A DNA stretch of 38,094 nt, taken from assembly GCA_903854185.1 (NCBI GenBank), contig CAINVP010000063.1:1-38094 (forward strand), given 5' to 3'. The notes under the pieces were generated by a model that searched no databases, was not told the DNA's origin, and saw only the letters and a list, made by a program, of their open reading frames with translations. The position numbers and the translations under genes were made by a program. The stretch is from an uncultured Actinomycetes bacterium. Lineage in GTDB: Bacteria; Actinomycetota; Actinomycetes; Nanopelagicales; Nanopelagicaceae. Positions 23,632 to 35,676 of this stretch are shown here, in pieces. Each line of letters starts with the position of its first letter. Within the stretch, counting starts at the first letter, position 1.

Positions 23632-25865
23632 CCGAAGAGTCTCGGGAAGGTCTCTGTGTAGGCGGCGCTGAGTTCAGCAAGGGGAATGCTCGCTCCATTA
23701 ATAACGAGCGCATCCCCACCTGTTACGCCAAGGGTGTGCATCGGGATATTGAGGTCAGTTGCGATGCGCTCAACCGCTGCGACATTATCGGTCTTAACGG
23801 CAATCACCACACGGCCAGGTGTCTCGGCAAAGAGTGCGCCAGTTAATCCGCCTGGAACTACCTCACCTGGAATAGAGATGGTTGCACCGATTCCGCTCTT
23901 GATCACCATTTCAGAGAGCGTTGCTGCAAGACCACCATTGCTGATGTCATGTGCTGCTGCGAAGTATTTCTGGCCAGCGAGCAATACTTTTACTAGTCGA
24001 GTCTCGTGATCAACATCCGGTGTAGGTGCCCGGTCGCCCATCTGACCATGCAAGTGTGCCCACTCGGATCCGCTGAAGTTATCGTCCGCATTTCCCAATT
24101 GGAAGAGCTCAAGGCCCGCCTCTTTAAATGACATTGCAGATCTCGTGCGCACATCTTCAATAACGCCAAGAACTCCGACGACCGGTGTTGGCAGAATCGC
24201 AACCTTGCCCGTCTGGTTATAGAACGAGACGTTGCCACCAGTAACGGGTAGCCCCATCTCTAAGCAGATATCTGCCAGGCCGCGAACTGTCTCTGCAAAG
24301 GTCCACATCACGCCGGGATCTTCAGGTGAACCGAAGTTAAGGCAGTTAGTGATTGCTAGCGGCTTAGCGCCCGATGTGGCGATGTTGCGGCACGATTCAA
24401 GGAGCGCCAGCTTTACGCCGTTATATGGATCAAGGTAACTCCATCGCGCATTCGCATCTGTTGAGATAGCAATGCCGAGATGAGTCTTCTCATCGATCCG
24501 AATCATTCCTGAATCCTCTGGCTGCGAGAGGATGGTATTGCCCTGCACATAATGATCGAACTGCTTCGTCACCCAGGATTTATCAGCAATATTTGGTGCG
24601 CTCATTAACTTCAATACTGCCGCTTTAATATCTGCAGCGCTCTCAATTGGCGCAAGTGAGGTAGGTGTAAGTGAATCTAAGTACTCTGGCCGCGCCATCG
24701 GGCGGGTGAGAACTGGTCCATCATGGGCGACGGTGCGAGGTGGAACATCGACAATGAGCTCGCCGTTGTGAGTGATGTGAAGACGATCTCCTGATGTCAC
24801 TTCACCGATAACAGTTGCAGTAACATCCCACTTCTTGCAGATAGCCATAAAGCGAGCAAGTTTGCTCGGCTCAACAATGGCACACATCCGCTCTTGTGAC
24901 TCGGACATCAGAATCTCTTCTGGTGAGAGTGATGGGTCGCGCAATGGCACCTTCTCAAGTTGAACGTTCATGCCACCAGTACCGGCTGATGCCAGTTCAG
25001 TTGTTGCGCATGAGATACCAGCTGCACCGAGATCTTGAATTCCGACAACGAGATCTTCAGCGAAGATTTCGAGTGAGCACTCGATCAATACCTTCTCCGC
25101 AAATGGATCGCCCACTTGTACGGCAGGGCGCTTTGTTGGCTTTGCAGTATTAAAGGTCTCAGAGGCGAGAATGGAAGCGCCGCCGATGCCATCGCCACCG
25201 GTCTTTGCGCCGTAGAGAACTACGAGGTTGCCAGCACCGTGTGCTTGCGCCAACTTAATATCTTCATGTCGCATTACTCCAACGCAGAGCGCGTTAACAA
25301 GTGGGTTGCCTGCATACGTTTCATCAAAGACAATCTCGCCACCGATATTTGGTAAGCCAAGACAGTTGCCGTAACCACCGATGCCGGCGACGACGCCAGG
25401 CAGTACGCGACGGGTATCGGGGGCATCTGCTGCGCCAAAACGTAATGGATCCATCACGGCAATCGGGCGGGCGCCCATCGTCAAAATATCGCGAACGATT
25501 CCGCCAATGCCCGTTGCTGCGCCTTGGTATGGCTCAACAAATGAGGGGTGATTATGTGACTCGGCTTTAAAGGTGACCGCATAGCCCTGTCCGATATCGA
25601 CAACGCCGGCGTTCTCACCGATTCCTACCAGGAGGGCATCTGACTTTACGGCCTTCTCACCGAATTGCTTAAGATGAACCTTCGAAGATTTGTAAGAGCA
25701 GTGCTCTGACCACATGACGGAGTACATCGCAAGCTCTGACCCGGTTGGGCGTCGTCCGAGGATTTCACGAATCTTTGCGTACTCATCTTCCTTGAGACCT
25801 AACTGCGCGAATGGCAATTCGAAATCGGGAGTTGCTGCCGCATTGGCTACGGTATCAAGCGCCAC
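23628..25865 (-). CDS. purL: Phosphoribosylformylglycinamidine synthase, large subunit (small-PurL type)
   Basis: Converts FGAR to FGAM using ammonia delivered by PurQ. 745 residues, the usual size of the separate PurL that works with PurS and PurQ, unlike the ~1300-residue fused enzyme of proteobacteria. Visible blocks: [79 protein letters not shown] and [16 protein letters not shown]. The second half contains [19 protein letters not shown] and [16 protein letters not shown], with an [16 protein letters not shown] motif near the C-terminus. The ATG shares one base with the purQ stop. Confidence 0.97.
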   Translation of the reverse strand: MALDTVANAAATPDFELPFAQLGLKEDEYAKIREILGRRPTGSELAMYSVMWSEHCSYKSSKVHLKQFGEKAVKSDALLVGIGENAGVVDIGQGYAVTFKAESHNHPSFVEPYQGAATGIGGIVRDILTMGARPIAVMDPLRFGAADAPDTRRVLPGVVAGIGGYGNCLGLPNIGGEIVFDETYAGNPLVNALCVGVMRHEDIKLAQAHGAGNLVVLYGAKTGGDGIGGASILASETFNTAKPTKRPAVQVGDPFAEKVLIECSLEIFAEDLVVGIQDLGAAGISCATTELASAGTGGMNVQLEKVPLRDPSLSPEEILMSESQERMCAIVEPSKLARFMAICKKWDVTATVIGEVTSGDRLHITHNGELIVDVPPRTVAHDGPVLTRPMARPEYLDSLTPTSLAPIESAADIKAAVLKLMSAPNIADKSWVTKQFDHYVQGNTILSQPEDSGMIRIDEKTHLGIAISTDANARWSYLDPYNGVKLALLESCRNIATSGAKPLAITNCLNFGSPEDPGVMWTFAETVRGLADICLEMGLPVTGGNVSFYNQTGKVAILPTPVVGVLGVIEDVRTRSAMSFKEAGLELFQLGNADDNFSGSEWAHLHGQMGDRAPTPDVDHETRLVKVLLAGQKYFAAAHDISNGGLAATLSEMVIKSGIGATISIPGEVVPGGLTGALFAETPGRVVIAVKTDNVAAVERIATDLNIPMHTLGVTGGDALVINGASIPLAELSAAYTETFPRLFG

Positions 25866-26533
25866 TACTTCACCATCGCATTCAAAATCGAGGTGAAGAA
25901 GGTGAGGCCATCTTCACTTGGTCCAGTTAATAAGTCGATAGCGTGCTCTGGATGCGGCATGAGCCCCACAACATTTCCACGTTTATTTGTAATTCCGGCA
26001 ATGGCAGCACGGGAACCGTTCGGATTAGCGCCAACATAACGGGCAATAACGCGACCCTCGGATTCGAGTTCATGAAGAGTCGCATCGTCGCAGTTGAAAT
26101 TGCCTTCGGCATTCTTCATAGGGATAAGAATCTCTTGACCAACTGCGAAACCATTAGTCCACATCGTCTTGTTATTTTCGATTACTAACTTTTGATCAGT
26201 GCAGAGAAAGTGCATGTCGGCATTACGAGTAAGTGCGCCGGGCAGAAGGTGCGCTTCCGCTAGAACTTGAAAGCCATTACAGATTCCTAGAACTGGGAAG
26301 CCATGCTCTGCTGCGACGATAATACTTTGCATGATTGGCGCCTTAGCGCTGATCGCACCACAACGGAGGTAATCACCATAAGAGAAGCCACCCGGGAGAA
26401 CGACGGCATCAACGTGCTTGAGATCATCACTTCCGTGCCAGAGTGAGATCGCCTCCGCGCCTGCATATTCGACTGCGCGTGCTGCGTCCCGATCATCGAG
26501 CGTTCCTGGGAAGGTGACGACGCCAATCCGCAT
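25865..26533 (-). CDS. purQ: Phosphoribosylformylglycinamidine synthase, glutaminase subunit
   Basis: Class I glutamine amidotransferase subunit that feeds ammonia to PurL. 222 residues. The catalytic triad is visible: nucleophile C85 in [13 protein letters not shown], and the His/Glu pair in [13 protein letters not shown] near the C-terminus. The N-terminus [16 protein letters not shown] is typical of PurQ. The oxyanion loop [17 protein letters not shown] is intact. It overlaps purS and purL by one base on each side, forming the purSQL block. Confidence 0.97.
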   Translation of the reverse strand: MRIGVVTFPGTLDDRDAARAVEYAGAEAISLWHGSDDLKHVDAVVLPGGFSYGDYLRCGAISAKAPIMQSIIVAAEHGFPVLGICNGFQVLAEAHLLPGALTRNADMHFLCTDQKLVIENNKTMWTNGFAVGQEILIPMKNAEGNFNCDDATLHELESEGRVIARYVGANPNGSRAAIAGITNKRGNVVGLMPHPEHAIDLLTGPSEDGLTFFTSILNAMVK

Positions 26534-26778
26534 TACTGCTCTACCTTTACGACAAAGCTCTCGATAACGGTATTTGCGAGAAACTCTTCGGCAGCGCGCT
26601 CGGCATCTGCCAGCATTGCCGGAGTTGGCTCACCAGCAACCTCAATTTCAAATCGCTTTCCTTGGCGCACTGATTGGGCGAAGGTAAAGCCAAGGCGAGG
26701 TAGCGCTGCTGCTACGGCCTGACCCTGTGGGTCGAGAATCTCTGGCTTCAACATAACTTCGACGATGATCTTTGGCAT
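26533..26778 (-). CDS. purS: Phosphoribosylformylglycinamidine synthase subunit PurS
   Basis: The small bridging subunit of the PurSQL complex, needed to join PurQ to PurL. 81 residues, normal. It shows the ferredoxin-like pattern [28 protein letters not shown], then [11 protein letters not shown]. The motif [12 protein letters not shown] is diagnostic. The ATG directly abuts the purC stop with no spacer, and the stop shares a base with the purQ start. Confidence 0.95.
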   Translation of the reverse strand: MPKIIVEVMLKPEILDPQGQAVAAALPRLGFTFAQSVRQGKRFEIEVAGEPTPAMLADAERAAEEFLANTVIESFVVKVEQ

Positions 26779-27636
26779 TTATAGGCCTCTCCCAGATAGT
26801 GCAATCAGTGCGGATGTGTAACGCTCTACCGTCTTCTCAACAACGTTAGCGGGTAGCTCGGGTGGAGTACTCATTCGATCCCAACCTGAAGCGAGTAACC
26901 AATCGCGGACAAATTGTTTATCGAAGGAGGCTTGCGCGCCTCCAGGTACCCACTCATCCGCCGACCAGAAACGAGATGAATCAGGTGTTAAGGCCTCATC
27001 GCCAAGGGTGATTCTACCTTCGCTATCGAGACCGAATTCAAATTTCGTATCGGCGAGAATAATCCCGCGCGTGGCTGCGTAGTCGTGCGCTCTCTGATAC
27101 AGGGCAAGCGTCAATTCTCGGAGCTTCACCGCATTCCCTTCTCCGACTATCGAGGCGGCACGAGTGAAATCAATATTCTCATCATGGTCGCCGATATCAG
27201 CCTTCGTTGCAGGAGTAAAGATCGGCTCTGGTAACTTCGATCCATCCTGAAGGCCAGCAGGAAGTGCGATGCCACAGACGCTCTGGCTCTCCTGGTACTC
27301 CTTCCACCCAGAACCGGTGAGATATCCACGTGCTACGCACTCGATACCGAACATCTCAAGTGGCTTCACAATTACTGCGCGACCCTTAACAATCTCGGGG
27401 ACAACTTCACTCACAATGTGGTTTGGGACAAACTCTTCTAAGTAGTTAAACCAAAATTGCGAGAGAGCGGTAAGAAGCTTTCCCTTGTTAGGAATCTCCG
27501 TCGGGAGAATGAAGTCAAAGGCAGAGATTCGGTCAGATGCAACAATCAGCAGAGTGTTGCTCTCATCTTCCGGCGCGTAGAGATCGCGCACCTTGCCACT
27601 GCGTAAGTGACGATATCCAGGAATCTCGAGCGTCAT
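26779..27636 (-). CDS. purC: SAICAR synthetase
   Basis: Joins aspartate to CAIR with ATP to give SAICAR. 285 residues. Key blocks: HLRSGKVRDLYAP (ATP loop), LLIVASDRISAFDFILPTEIPNKG, VVPEIVKGRAVIVKPLEMFGIECVARGYLTGSGW, and DTKFEFGLDSEGRITLGDEALTPDSSRFW near the end. The purB stop lies only eight bases upstream of its start, so it is in the same transcription unit. Confidence 0.97.
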   Translation of the reverse strand: MTLEIPGYRHLRSGKVRDLYAPEDESNTLLIVASDRISAFDFILPTEIPNKGKLLTALSQFWFNYLEEFVPNHIVSEVVPEIVKGRAVIVKPLEMFGIECVARGYLTGSGWKEYQESQSVCGIALPAGLQDGSKLPEPIFTPATKADIGDHDENIDFTRAASIVGEGNAVKLRELTLALYQRAHDYAATRGIILADTKFEFGLDSEGRITLGDEALTPDSSRFWSADEWVPGGAQASFDKQFVRDWLLASGWDRMSTPPELPANVVEKTVERYTSALIALSGRGL

Positions 27637-27644
27637 AAGTGGGG

Positions 27645-29048
27645 CTATCGGATAGCGCCTGGGCGATACTTTGCCGCAGTCGCATGCGCAGTGGTGATCG
27701 CGCCGATGCGATCGATAACACGCTGGGTCTGCGCATGAGCATCCCCAGTAAATTCAAGTGGTGATGAGATGAGTGCGCGAAGGTCATCTAGTGACAGTGG
27801 GATACGTGAATCTTCAGCGATTGCTTCCAACATCTTATTTGGCTTACCTTCGCGGGTGCCAAGAGCCGCTGCAACCGCATGCTCCTTGATGGTCTCGTGC
27901 GCCTCTTCACGGCCAACGCCCTGCTTCACCGCCGCCATCAAAATCTTTGTCGTTGCAAGAAATGGCAAGTAGCGCGTCAGTTCGGCGGCAATTACTTCAG
28001 GGAAAGCCCCGAACTCTGCGAGAACTGTCATGAACGTTTCGAGAAGTCCATCGATTGCGTAGAAGGCATCTGGCAATGCAATGCGGCGAACGACGCTGCA
28101 TGAAACATCGCCCTCATTCCATTGATCACCAGAGAGTTCGCCGACCATAGATGCATATCCACGCAAGATAACGGCCAGCCCATTTACGCGCTCGCATGAA
28201 CGAGTATTCATCTTGTGTGGCATTGCGGATGAACCAACTTGGCCAGCTTTAAATCCCTCAGTAACAAGTTCCGCACCTGCCATTAAGCGGATTGATGTAG
28301 CAAGAGATGATGGTGCTGCTGCAAGTTGAACGAGGGTTGTAACAACATCAAAGTCAAAGGAGCGTGGGTAGATCTGGCCAGCAGAGTCCAGGACGTTATC
28401 AAAACCTAGGTACTTAGCAATTTCAGTCTCTAGTAGCGCATGTGATGCCGCTGAGCCAAGGAGATCCACTGAATCTTGCGCTGTTCCAACTGGACCTTTT
28501 ATGCCACGGATCGGATAACGTGAGATTAAGTTATCGAGGCGGCTGTAGGCAAAGAGCAACTCTTCACCGGCAGAGGCGAAGCGCTTGCCAAGAGTTGTAA
28601 TCTGCGCCGGCACATTATGCGAACGACCAGCAATCGGTTGATCAATGTACTGAGCGGCGCGCTCTGCAATCAATGCAAGCGTTGCAACGATGCGGTCGCG
28701 TACAAGGATTAGTCCATCGCGAACCTGCATTGCTTCTACATTCTCGGTGAGATCACGGCTCGTCATTCCGGCGTGAATTGCCTCGTGACCGGCGAGCGCG
28801 TTGAACTCTTCAATGCGAGCTTTCACATCGTGGCGAGTTACAGCTTCGCGGGCATCGATTGATGCAAGATCAACGTGAGTAAGAACTTTTTCGTAATCGG
28901 CGATAACGGAATCAGCAATGGCATGGCCAAGGTGGCTCTGGGAGCGCATGACCGCGACCCACAATTTGCGTTCGAGAATAATTTTGGATTCAGGCGAGAA
29001 GATAGCCTTCATGGCCGAGGATGCGTAGCGATCAGCGAGCAGGCTCAT
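27645..29048 (-). CDS. purB: Adenylosuccinate lyase
   Basis: Cleaves SAICAR to AICAR and adenylosuccinate to AMP, releasing fumarate in both. 467 residues, the actinobacterial size. The fumarase/aspartase-superfamily signature loop is present as GSSAMPHKMNTRSCERVNGL, and the His in AGRSHNVPAQITTLGKR is the expected catalytic or substrate-binding site. The C-terminus ends in a basic AKYRPGAI segment. It follows purD by 14 bases and precedes purC by eight. Confidence 0.96.
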   Translation of the reverse strand: MSLLADRYASSAMKAIFSPESKIILERKLWVAVMRSQSHLGHAIADSVIADYEKVLTHVDLASIDAREAVTRHDVKARIEEFNALAGHEAIHAGMTSRDLTENVEAMQVRDGLILVRDRIVATLALIAERAAQYIDQPIAGRSHNVPAQITTLGKRFASAGEELLFAYSRLDNLISRYPIRGIKGPVGTAQDSVDLLGSAASHALLETEIAKYLGFDNVLDSAGQIYPRSFDFDVVTTLVQLAAAPSSLATSIRLMAGAELVTEGFKAGQVGSSAMPHKMNTRSCERVNGLAVILRGYASMVGELSGDQWNEGDVSCSVVRRIALPDAFYAIDGLLETFMTVLAEFGAFPEVIAAELTRYLPFLATTKILMAAVKQGVGREEAHETIKEHAVAAALGTREGKPNKMLEAIAEDSRIPLSLDDLRALISSPLEFTGDAHAQTQRVIDRIGAITTAHATAAKYRPGAIR

Positions 29049-29062
29049 AACCGTATTCTCCC

Positions 29063-31578
<2,516 letters not shown>

Positions 31579-31633
31579 CTAGGCAATCAGATCAACGAAG
31601 TTCGTCAGCGATTGCGCGATTGAAAAACGTGTA

Positions 31634-32668
31634 TTACTTAAGTAGTGATGTACCGGTTGAGCGAAGGTCTTCACAAGCAACGCCAACGCGAGCTGCGATG
31701 CCGGCTTCTGCTGCCTTACCCCACGCACGTGGGTCATACGCCTTCTTATTTCCAACTTCACCATCAATCTTCAAGACGCCGTCGTAGTTCTTGAACATAT
31801 GCTCAACAACAGGCCGAGTAAATGCGTACTGCGTATCGGTATCGATATTCATCTTTACGACGCCGTAATCCAGTGCTTCGCGGATCTCTGAAAGTAGTGA
31901 ACCAGAGCCACCGTGGAAGACGAGGTCCATTGGCTTTGCGCCAGCTGGCAGACCCATCTTTGCTGCTACCGCATCCTGAAGGGTGCGGAGAATCTTTGGT
32001 TGAAGGACAACGTTTCCTGGCTTATATACGCCGTGAACGTTTCCGAAGGTTGCAGCGACCATATAACGACCACGCTCACCGGTACCGAGAGTCTCGATCG
32101 TGAGGAGCGCATCCTCTGGTGTTGAGTACAACTTTGCATCGTGCTTTGCTTCAATGCCATCTTCTTCGCCGCCGACAACGCCGATTTCGATCTCAAGAAG
32201 TGTGCGCGCAGCAGCTGAGGCGTCGATTAGCTCGTTGGCAATCGACATATTCTCTTTCATATCAACCGCTGAGCCATCCCACATATGTGAGTTGAACAAT
32301 GGCGCCTTTCCGCTCTTGATACGCTCTGCACCGAGTGCGAGCAGTGGACGCATGAAGCCATCCAACTTCTCGGCTGGGCAGTGATCAGTGTGAAGCGCAA
32401 TGTTGACGTTGTAATTTTTTGCAACAACGTGTGCGAACTCAGCGAGCGCAACCGCGCCGTCGACCATATTCTTTACCGTTGAACCTGAGAGGTATTCCGC
32501 TCCGCCCCAAGAGATTTGAATGATTCCGTCAGATTGCGCTTCTGCGAATCCGCGGATCGCTCCGATGAGAGTCTGTGATGATGAGACGTTAATTGCTGGG
32601 TAGGCGAAAGCGCCTGCCTTCGCGCGGTCTAACATCTCTGCATAAACTTCTGGGGTTGCGATTGCCAT
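31634..32668 (-). CDS. fbaA: Fructose-bisphosphate aldolase, class II
   Basis: Zn-dependent aldolase of glycolysis and gluconeogenesis. 344 residues, class IIA size. Metal and catalytic elements seen: ALHTDHCPAEKLDGF (first Zn His and catalytic Asp), EIEIGVVGGEEDG, FGNVHGVYKPGNV (Zn His), FHGGSGS (Zn His and phosphate loop) and VKMNIDTDTQYAFTRPV. An SD-like GGGAG sits seven bases before the ATG. It heads the minus-strand block; downstream purA follows after 70 bases. Confidence 0.97.
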   Translation of the reverse strand: MAIATPEVYAEMLDRAKAGAFAYPAINVSSSQTLIGAIRGFAEAQSDGIIQISWGGAEYLSGSTVKNMVDGAVALAEFAHVVAKNYNVNIALHTDHCPAEKLDGFMRPLLALGAERIKSGKAPLFNSHMWDGSAVDMKENMSIANELIDASAAARTLLEIEIGVVGGEEDGIEAKHDAKLYSTPEDALLTIETLGTGERGRYMVAATFGNVHGVYKPGNVVLQPKILRTLQDAVAAKMGLPAGAKPMDLVFHGGSGSLLSEIREALDYGVVKMNIDTDTQYAFTRPVVEHMFKNYDGVLKIDGEVGNKKAYDPRAWGKAAEAGIAARVGVACEDLRSTGTSLLK

Positions 32669-32888
32669 TTTTATTCTCCCAATGTGGTCCAGTGTTCTGG
32701 TTAAAGAGCTCTTCTGGATAGACTCGTAAAACTGCGAGATTCACGTCGTTGGGTTCGCGCGCCTTACGGCTAATCCCACCACATTTAGGGGCGGATTGGA
32801 AAACCATCTGCCTCTCTCCCTGATTTTGAGCCTATTTACCGCTCATCTCGGGGTCTTTAGTGCTTTTCTCCCGTAACGCCCTAGTCGG
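32669..32888. other. Intergenic leader of fbaA (220 bases)
   Basis: Between the small gene and fbaA. On the minus strand there is an open stretch of 219 bases that overlaps the fbaA start out of frame, but it has no SD and no protein-like composition. The segment should hold the fbaA promoter. I see no convincing -35/-10 pair, tRNA or strong hairpin. Confidence 0.4.
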
Positions 32889-33050
32889 CTAGAACCCCAG
32901 GTGGCTGAAGATTCGATCCAGGCCGAGCAGCCCGACATTGGAGTGCATCAGCCCCTTTACGACCTTTACCGCCACATGGGCGACCGCCTTCACCGCGGTG
33001 TTGAATACTGGAATGTGGGAGGCCACATTCACCAGACGAATCCACCACAT
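32889..33050 (-). CDS. 53-residue hydrophobic/amphipathic small protein, unknown
   Basis: Starts at ATG 33050, preceded at an ideal distance by the SD AAGGAG (spacer TAAAT), and ends at TAG 32889-32891. The product opens MWWIRLVNVASHIPVFNTAV and continues with KAVAHVAVKVVKGLMHSNVG, ending DRIFSHLGF. It has four His, five basic Lys/Arg in the first two thirds and one Asp, and it can form an amphipathic helix (valine/alanine face, Lys/His face). No signal peptide or conserved motif is recognised. It is divergent from acs and precedes fbaA. Its size and charge recall membrane-binding peptides, but this is only an analogy. It is strand-isolated and supported mainly by the SD and composition. Confidence 0.6.
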   Translation of the reverse strand: MWWIRLVNVASHIPVFNTAVKAVAHVAVKVVKGLMHSNVGLLGLDRIFSHLGF

Positions 33051-33125
33051 ATTTACTCCTTCTTATTAGTCAGCTCTATGGCTTAGCAGTCACCTTGGTG
33101 GCCAGCGCCTTGAGTTGAAGTGAGT

Positions 33126-33171
33126 GCGGATTCGACTGAATCCGCAGGGTCGTGAAGGTATGACCCTGCGG
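33126..33171. promoter_or_regulatory. Pair of mutually exclusive perfect hairpins
   Basis: GCGGATTC (33126-33133) pairs perfectly with GAATCCGC (33138-33145) over a GACT loop. CCGCAGGGTC (33142-33151) pairs perfectly with GACCCTGCGG (33162-33171) over a ten-base loop. The two stems share CCGC (33142-33145), so both cannot form fully at once. They lie between the small gene and acs (61 bases before the acs ATG). A/T-rich bases follow on the plus strand (CTAAAAAATTT), but there is no run of T typical of an intrinsic terminator on either strand. An attenuator, protein-binding hairpin or back-to-back terminator are options. Confidence 0.55.
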
Positions 33172-33231
33172 CTAAAAAATTTCTTCCTAATTTCCATAGT
33201 GTGGATAAAGATCGGCTGGTAATCTCGCAAA

Positions 33232-35211
33232 ATGAGCGATGAGACCACCCACGAATCGATCGATAACCTCAGCCACGAAGATCGCACATTCGCCCCATCC
33301 GTCGCCTTTACCTCGCAGGCGAATGCGAAGCCCGAACTCTTCACAAGAGCCGCCGATGACTACACCGGCTTCTGGGAGGATGCGGCGAGCGCACTCCATT
33401 GGTCAGAGAAGTGGCATACCGCTCTTGAATGGAATTTGCCCTTCGCCCAATGGTTTATCGGCGGAAAGTTAAATGCGGCCTACAACTGTCTCGATGTTCA
33501 TGTCCTTGCTGGTCGTGGTGATCGGACCGCCTTCCACTTTGAAGGTGAACCTGGCGATACTCGCACCATCACCTATTCGCAGATGTTGCATGATGTAAAG
33601 CAAGCATCGAACGCACTGATTGAACTTGGCGTGAAGGCCGGTGATCGAGTTGCGATCTATATGCCGATGATTCCTGAAGCTGCGGTTGCAATGTTGGCCT
33701 GCGCGCGAATCGGAGCAGCACACTCTGTTGTCTTCGGTGGCTTTAGCGCGGATTCATTGTTAGCTCGGATTCAAGATGCCGATGCTACGTTAGTAATTAC
33801 CGCCGACGGTGGCTACCGCAAGGGCGCTGCTTTCGCGTTGAAGCCCACTGTTGATGAGGCACTTCAAGGTGAACATAACGTCCGCAATGTGCTGGTCGTA
33901 AAGCGCACCGGCCAAGAGGTGGCCTTTGATGCTTCGCGTGATATTTGGTGGAACGAGATCGTTGATCGCCAATCAGCAGAACATGAAGCAGAGTTCTTCG
34001 ATAGTGAGCATGTTCTCTTTATTCTCTACACCTCGGGCACCACTGCAAAGCCAAAGGGAATTTTCCATACAACTGGCGGTTACTTAACTCAAGCAGCGTT
34101 CACTCATAAGATGGTCTTCGACCTTAAGCCTGAGAGCGATGTCTATTGGTGTACCGCCGATATCGGATGGATTACTGGCCACTCTTATGTTGTCTATGGT
34201 CCAATGATTAATGGCGCAACGCAGGTGATGTATGAAGGCACACCTGATACGCCTACAAAGGGACGGATCTTCGAATTAATTGAGAAGTACAACGTTTCAA
34301 TTCTTTACACCGCACCAACGCTGATTCGCACCTGGATGAAGTGGGGCGATGAATATCCAAACGCCGCTGACTTATCCTCACTGCGATTACTCGGTTCTGT
34401 TGGTGAGCCAATTAACCCTGAAGCCTGGATGTGGTACCGAGAAGTTATCGGTGGTTCACGTTGTCCGATTGTTGATACCTGGTGGCAGACCGAGACTGGC
34501 GCCATCATGATCTCACCACTTCCTGGTATCACTGCGACCAAGCCTGGATCTGCGATGGGACCACTTCCAGGTATCGATGCAACTGTTGTGGATGATGAGG
34601 CACGCGTGGTTGGTAATGGCCACGGTGGTTACCTCACGATTAATCGCCCATGGCCATCGATGCTGCGCGGCGTGTGGGGTGAGGCTGAACGCTACAAAGA
34701 GACTTATTGGTCACGCTTTGCTGGTCGTTACTTTGCTGGTGATGGTGCAAAGTTAGATAGCGATGGAGCACTCTGGTTGATGGGTCGCGTCGATGATGTC
34801 ATGAACGTTTCTGGCCACCGTATTTCAACCACGGAAGTGGAATCGGCACTCGTCTCTCATGAAGAAGTTGCAGAGGCAGCTGTCGTCGGCGCTAAAGATG
34901 ATATGACCGGCCAAGCAATCGTCGCATTCGTTATCTTGCGTGGTGGAATCGATCATAAGAATGTCGATCATGGAGAGGCGCTCACAAAGGCGCTCAAGGC
35001 GCATGTGGCAAAGGAGATTGGTGCAATTGCCCGTCCACGTCAGGTGATTGTGGTCAATGAACTTCCTAAGACGCGCAGTGGAAAGATTATGCGCCGCTTA
35101 CTGCGCGATGTTGCCGAAAATCGCAGCGTCGGAGATTCAACGACACTCGCCGATCCGAATGTTATGAAACTTATCCAAGCGGGTTTAACTTCGACAACGA
35201 GTGAAGATTAA
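33232..35211 (+). CDS. acs: Acetyl-coenzyme A synthetase (AMP-forming)
   Basis: Activates acetate to acetyl-CoA via acetyl-AMP. 659 residues, the usual length. Adenylate-forming motifs: LYTSGTTAKPKGIFHTTGGY, DVYWCTADIGWITGHSYVVYG, SVGEPINPEAWMWY, DTWWQTETGAIM, and the C-terminal hinge RVDDVMNVSGHRISTTEVESAL. The last motif SGKIMRRLLRD carries K618, the lysine acetylated by Pat-type enzymes in this family. The start ATG 33232 lacks a strong SD. The gene overlaps the 3' end of cvpA by 41 bases on the opposite strand. Confidence 0.97.
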   Translation: MSDETTHESIDNLSHEDRTFAPSVAFTSQANAKPELFTRAADDYTGFWEDAASALHWSEKWHTALEWNLPFAQWFIGGKLNAAYNCLDVHVLAGRGDRTAFHFEGEPGDTRTITYSQMLHDVKQASNALIELGVKAGDRVAIYMPMIPEAAVAMLACARIGAAHSVVFGGFSADSLLARIQDADATLVITADGGYRKGAAFALKPTVDEALQGEHNVRNVLVVKRTGQEVAFDASRDIWWNEIVDRQSAEHEAEFFDSEHVLFILYTSGTTAKPKGIFHTTGGYLTQAAFTHKMVFDLKPESDVYWCTADIGWITGHSYVVYGPMINGATQVMYEGTPDTPTKGRIFELIEKYNVSILYTAPTLIRTWMKWGDEYPNAADLSSLRLLGSVGEPINPEAWMWYREVIGGSRCPIVDTWWQTETGAIMISPLPGITATKPGSAMGPLPGIDATVVDDEARVVGNGHGGYLTINRPWPSMLRGVWGEAERYKETYWSRFAGRYFAGDGAKLDSDGALWLMGRVDDVMNVSGHRISTTEVESALVSHEEVAEAAVVGAKDDMTGQAIVAFVILRGGIDHKNVDHGEALTKALKAHVAKEIGAIARPRQVIVVNELPKTRSGKIMRRLLRDVAENRSVGDSTTLADPNVMKLIQAGLTSTTSED

Positions 35212-35674
35212 GCACCACCTTCGGTGCATGGTTCTCCATCTGCTGGAAGAGTGCGCTTGAACCAATATCGTGTTGCGCCCAGCCCCACGGCATAGCAAGT
35301 AGTAGCTTGCCGATGATGAATGCCATCACCAGAGTTCGCGCTACCGAGAATGCTGCACCAGCCACAGAGTCCAACGACTTAAATGGCCCAAAGAGAACTT
35401 TTCCGTGAAAGAACTTTGCGAAGTGGCGCATCAGTAGTTCACCAATCCAAGCACCACATGAGATCAGTGCAAGGATGGCGGCAAAGGTGCCAGCGCTCTG
35501 GCTCCAATGTTTTGTAAGTGCGATGCCTCCGACCAGACCCACGATTCCGCCACCAACAAAACCAATGGCACTAAAGATGGTCGCGAAGAAACCAGCACGC
35601 CACCCTCGAATAAGTGATGAGATGAGTGCAACTGCAAGAACGACATCTACCCAGTTCTTAATGACTGAACCCAT
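35171..35674 (-). CDS. CvpA family membrane protein
   Basis: 167 residues with about four hydrophobic segments: VDVVLAVALISSLIRGWRAG, IFSAIGFVGGGIVGLVGGIA, TFAAILALISCGAWIGELLM and VARTLVMAFIIGKLLLAMPW. The early RGWRAGF pattern and the later SLDSVAGAAFSVAR motif are those of the CvpA (colicin V production) family, whose members occur next to acs/nth in actinobacteria. The molecular role is not firmly known. It starts two bases after the TlpA-like stop, and its 3' end runs 41 bases into acs from the other strand. Confidence 0.8.
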   Translation of the reverse strand: MGSVIKNWVDVVLAVALISSLIRGWRAGFFATIFSAIGFVGGGIVGLVGGIALTKHWSQSAGTFAAILALISCGAWIGELLMRHFAKFFHGKVLFGPFKSLDSVAGAAFSVARTLVMAFIIGKLLLAMPWGWAQHDIGSSALFQQMENHAPKVVLNLHSLSKLNPLG

Positions 35675-35676
35675 TG

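Noticed and set aside
24896-25570. Long plus-strand open frames inside purL, purQ and purA
   Set aside because: They are shadows of conserved minus-strand genes, with no SD and no family resemblance.
32589-32807. A 72-codon minus-strand frame upstream of and overlapping fbaA
   Set aside because: No SD, an out-of-frame overlap with fbaA and atypical residue composition; it is probably part of the fbaA leader.
33142-33171. Plain intrinsic terminator
   Set aside because: The 10-bp stem is strong, but neither strand has a T run right after it; the shared bases with the upstream stem suggest another role.
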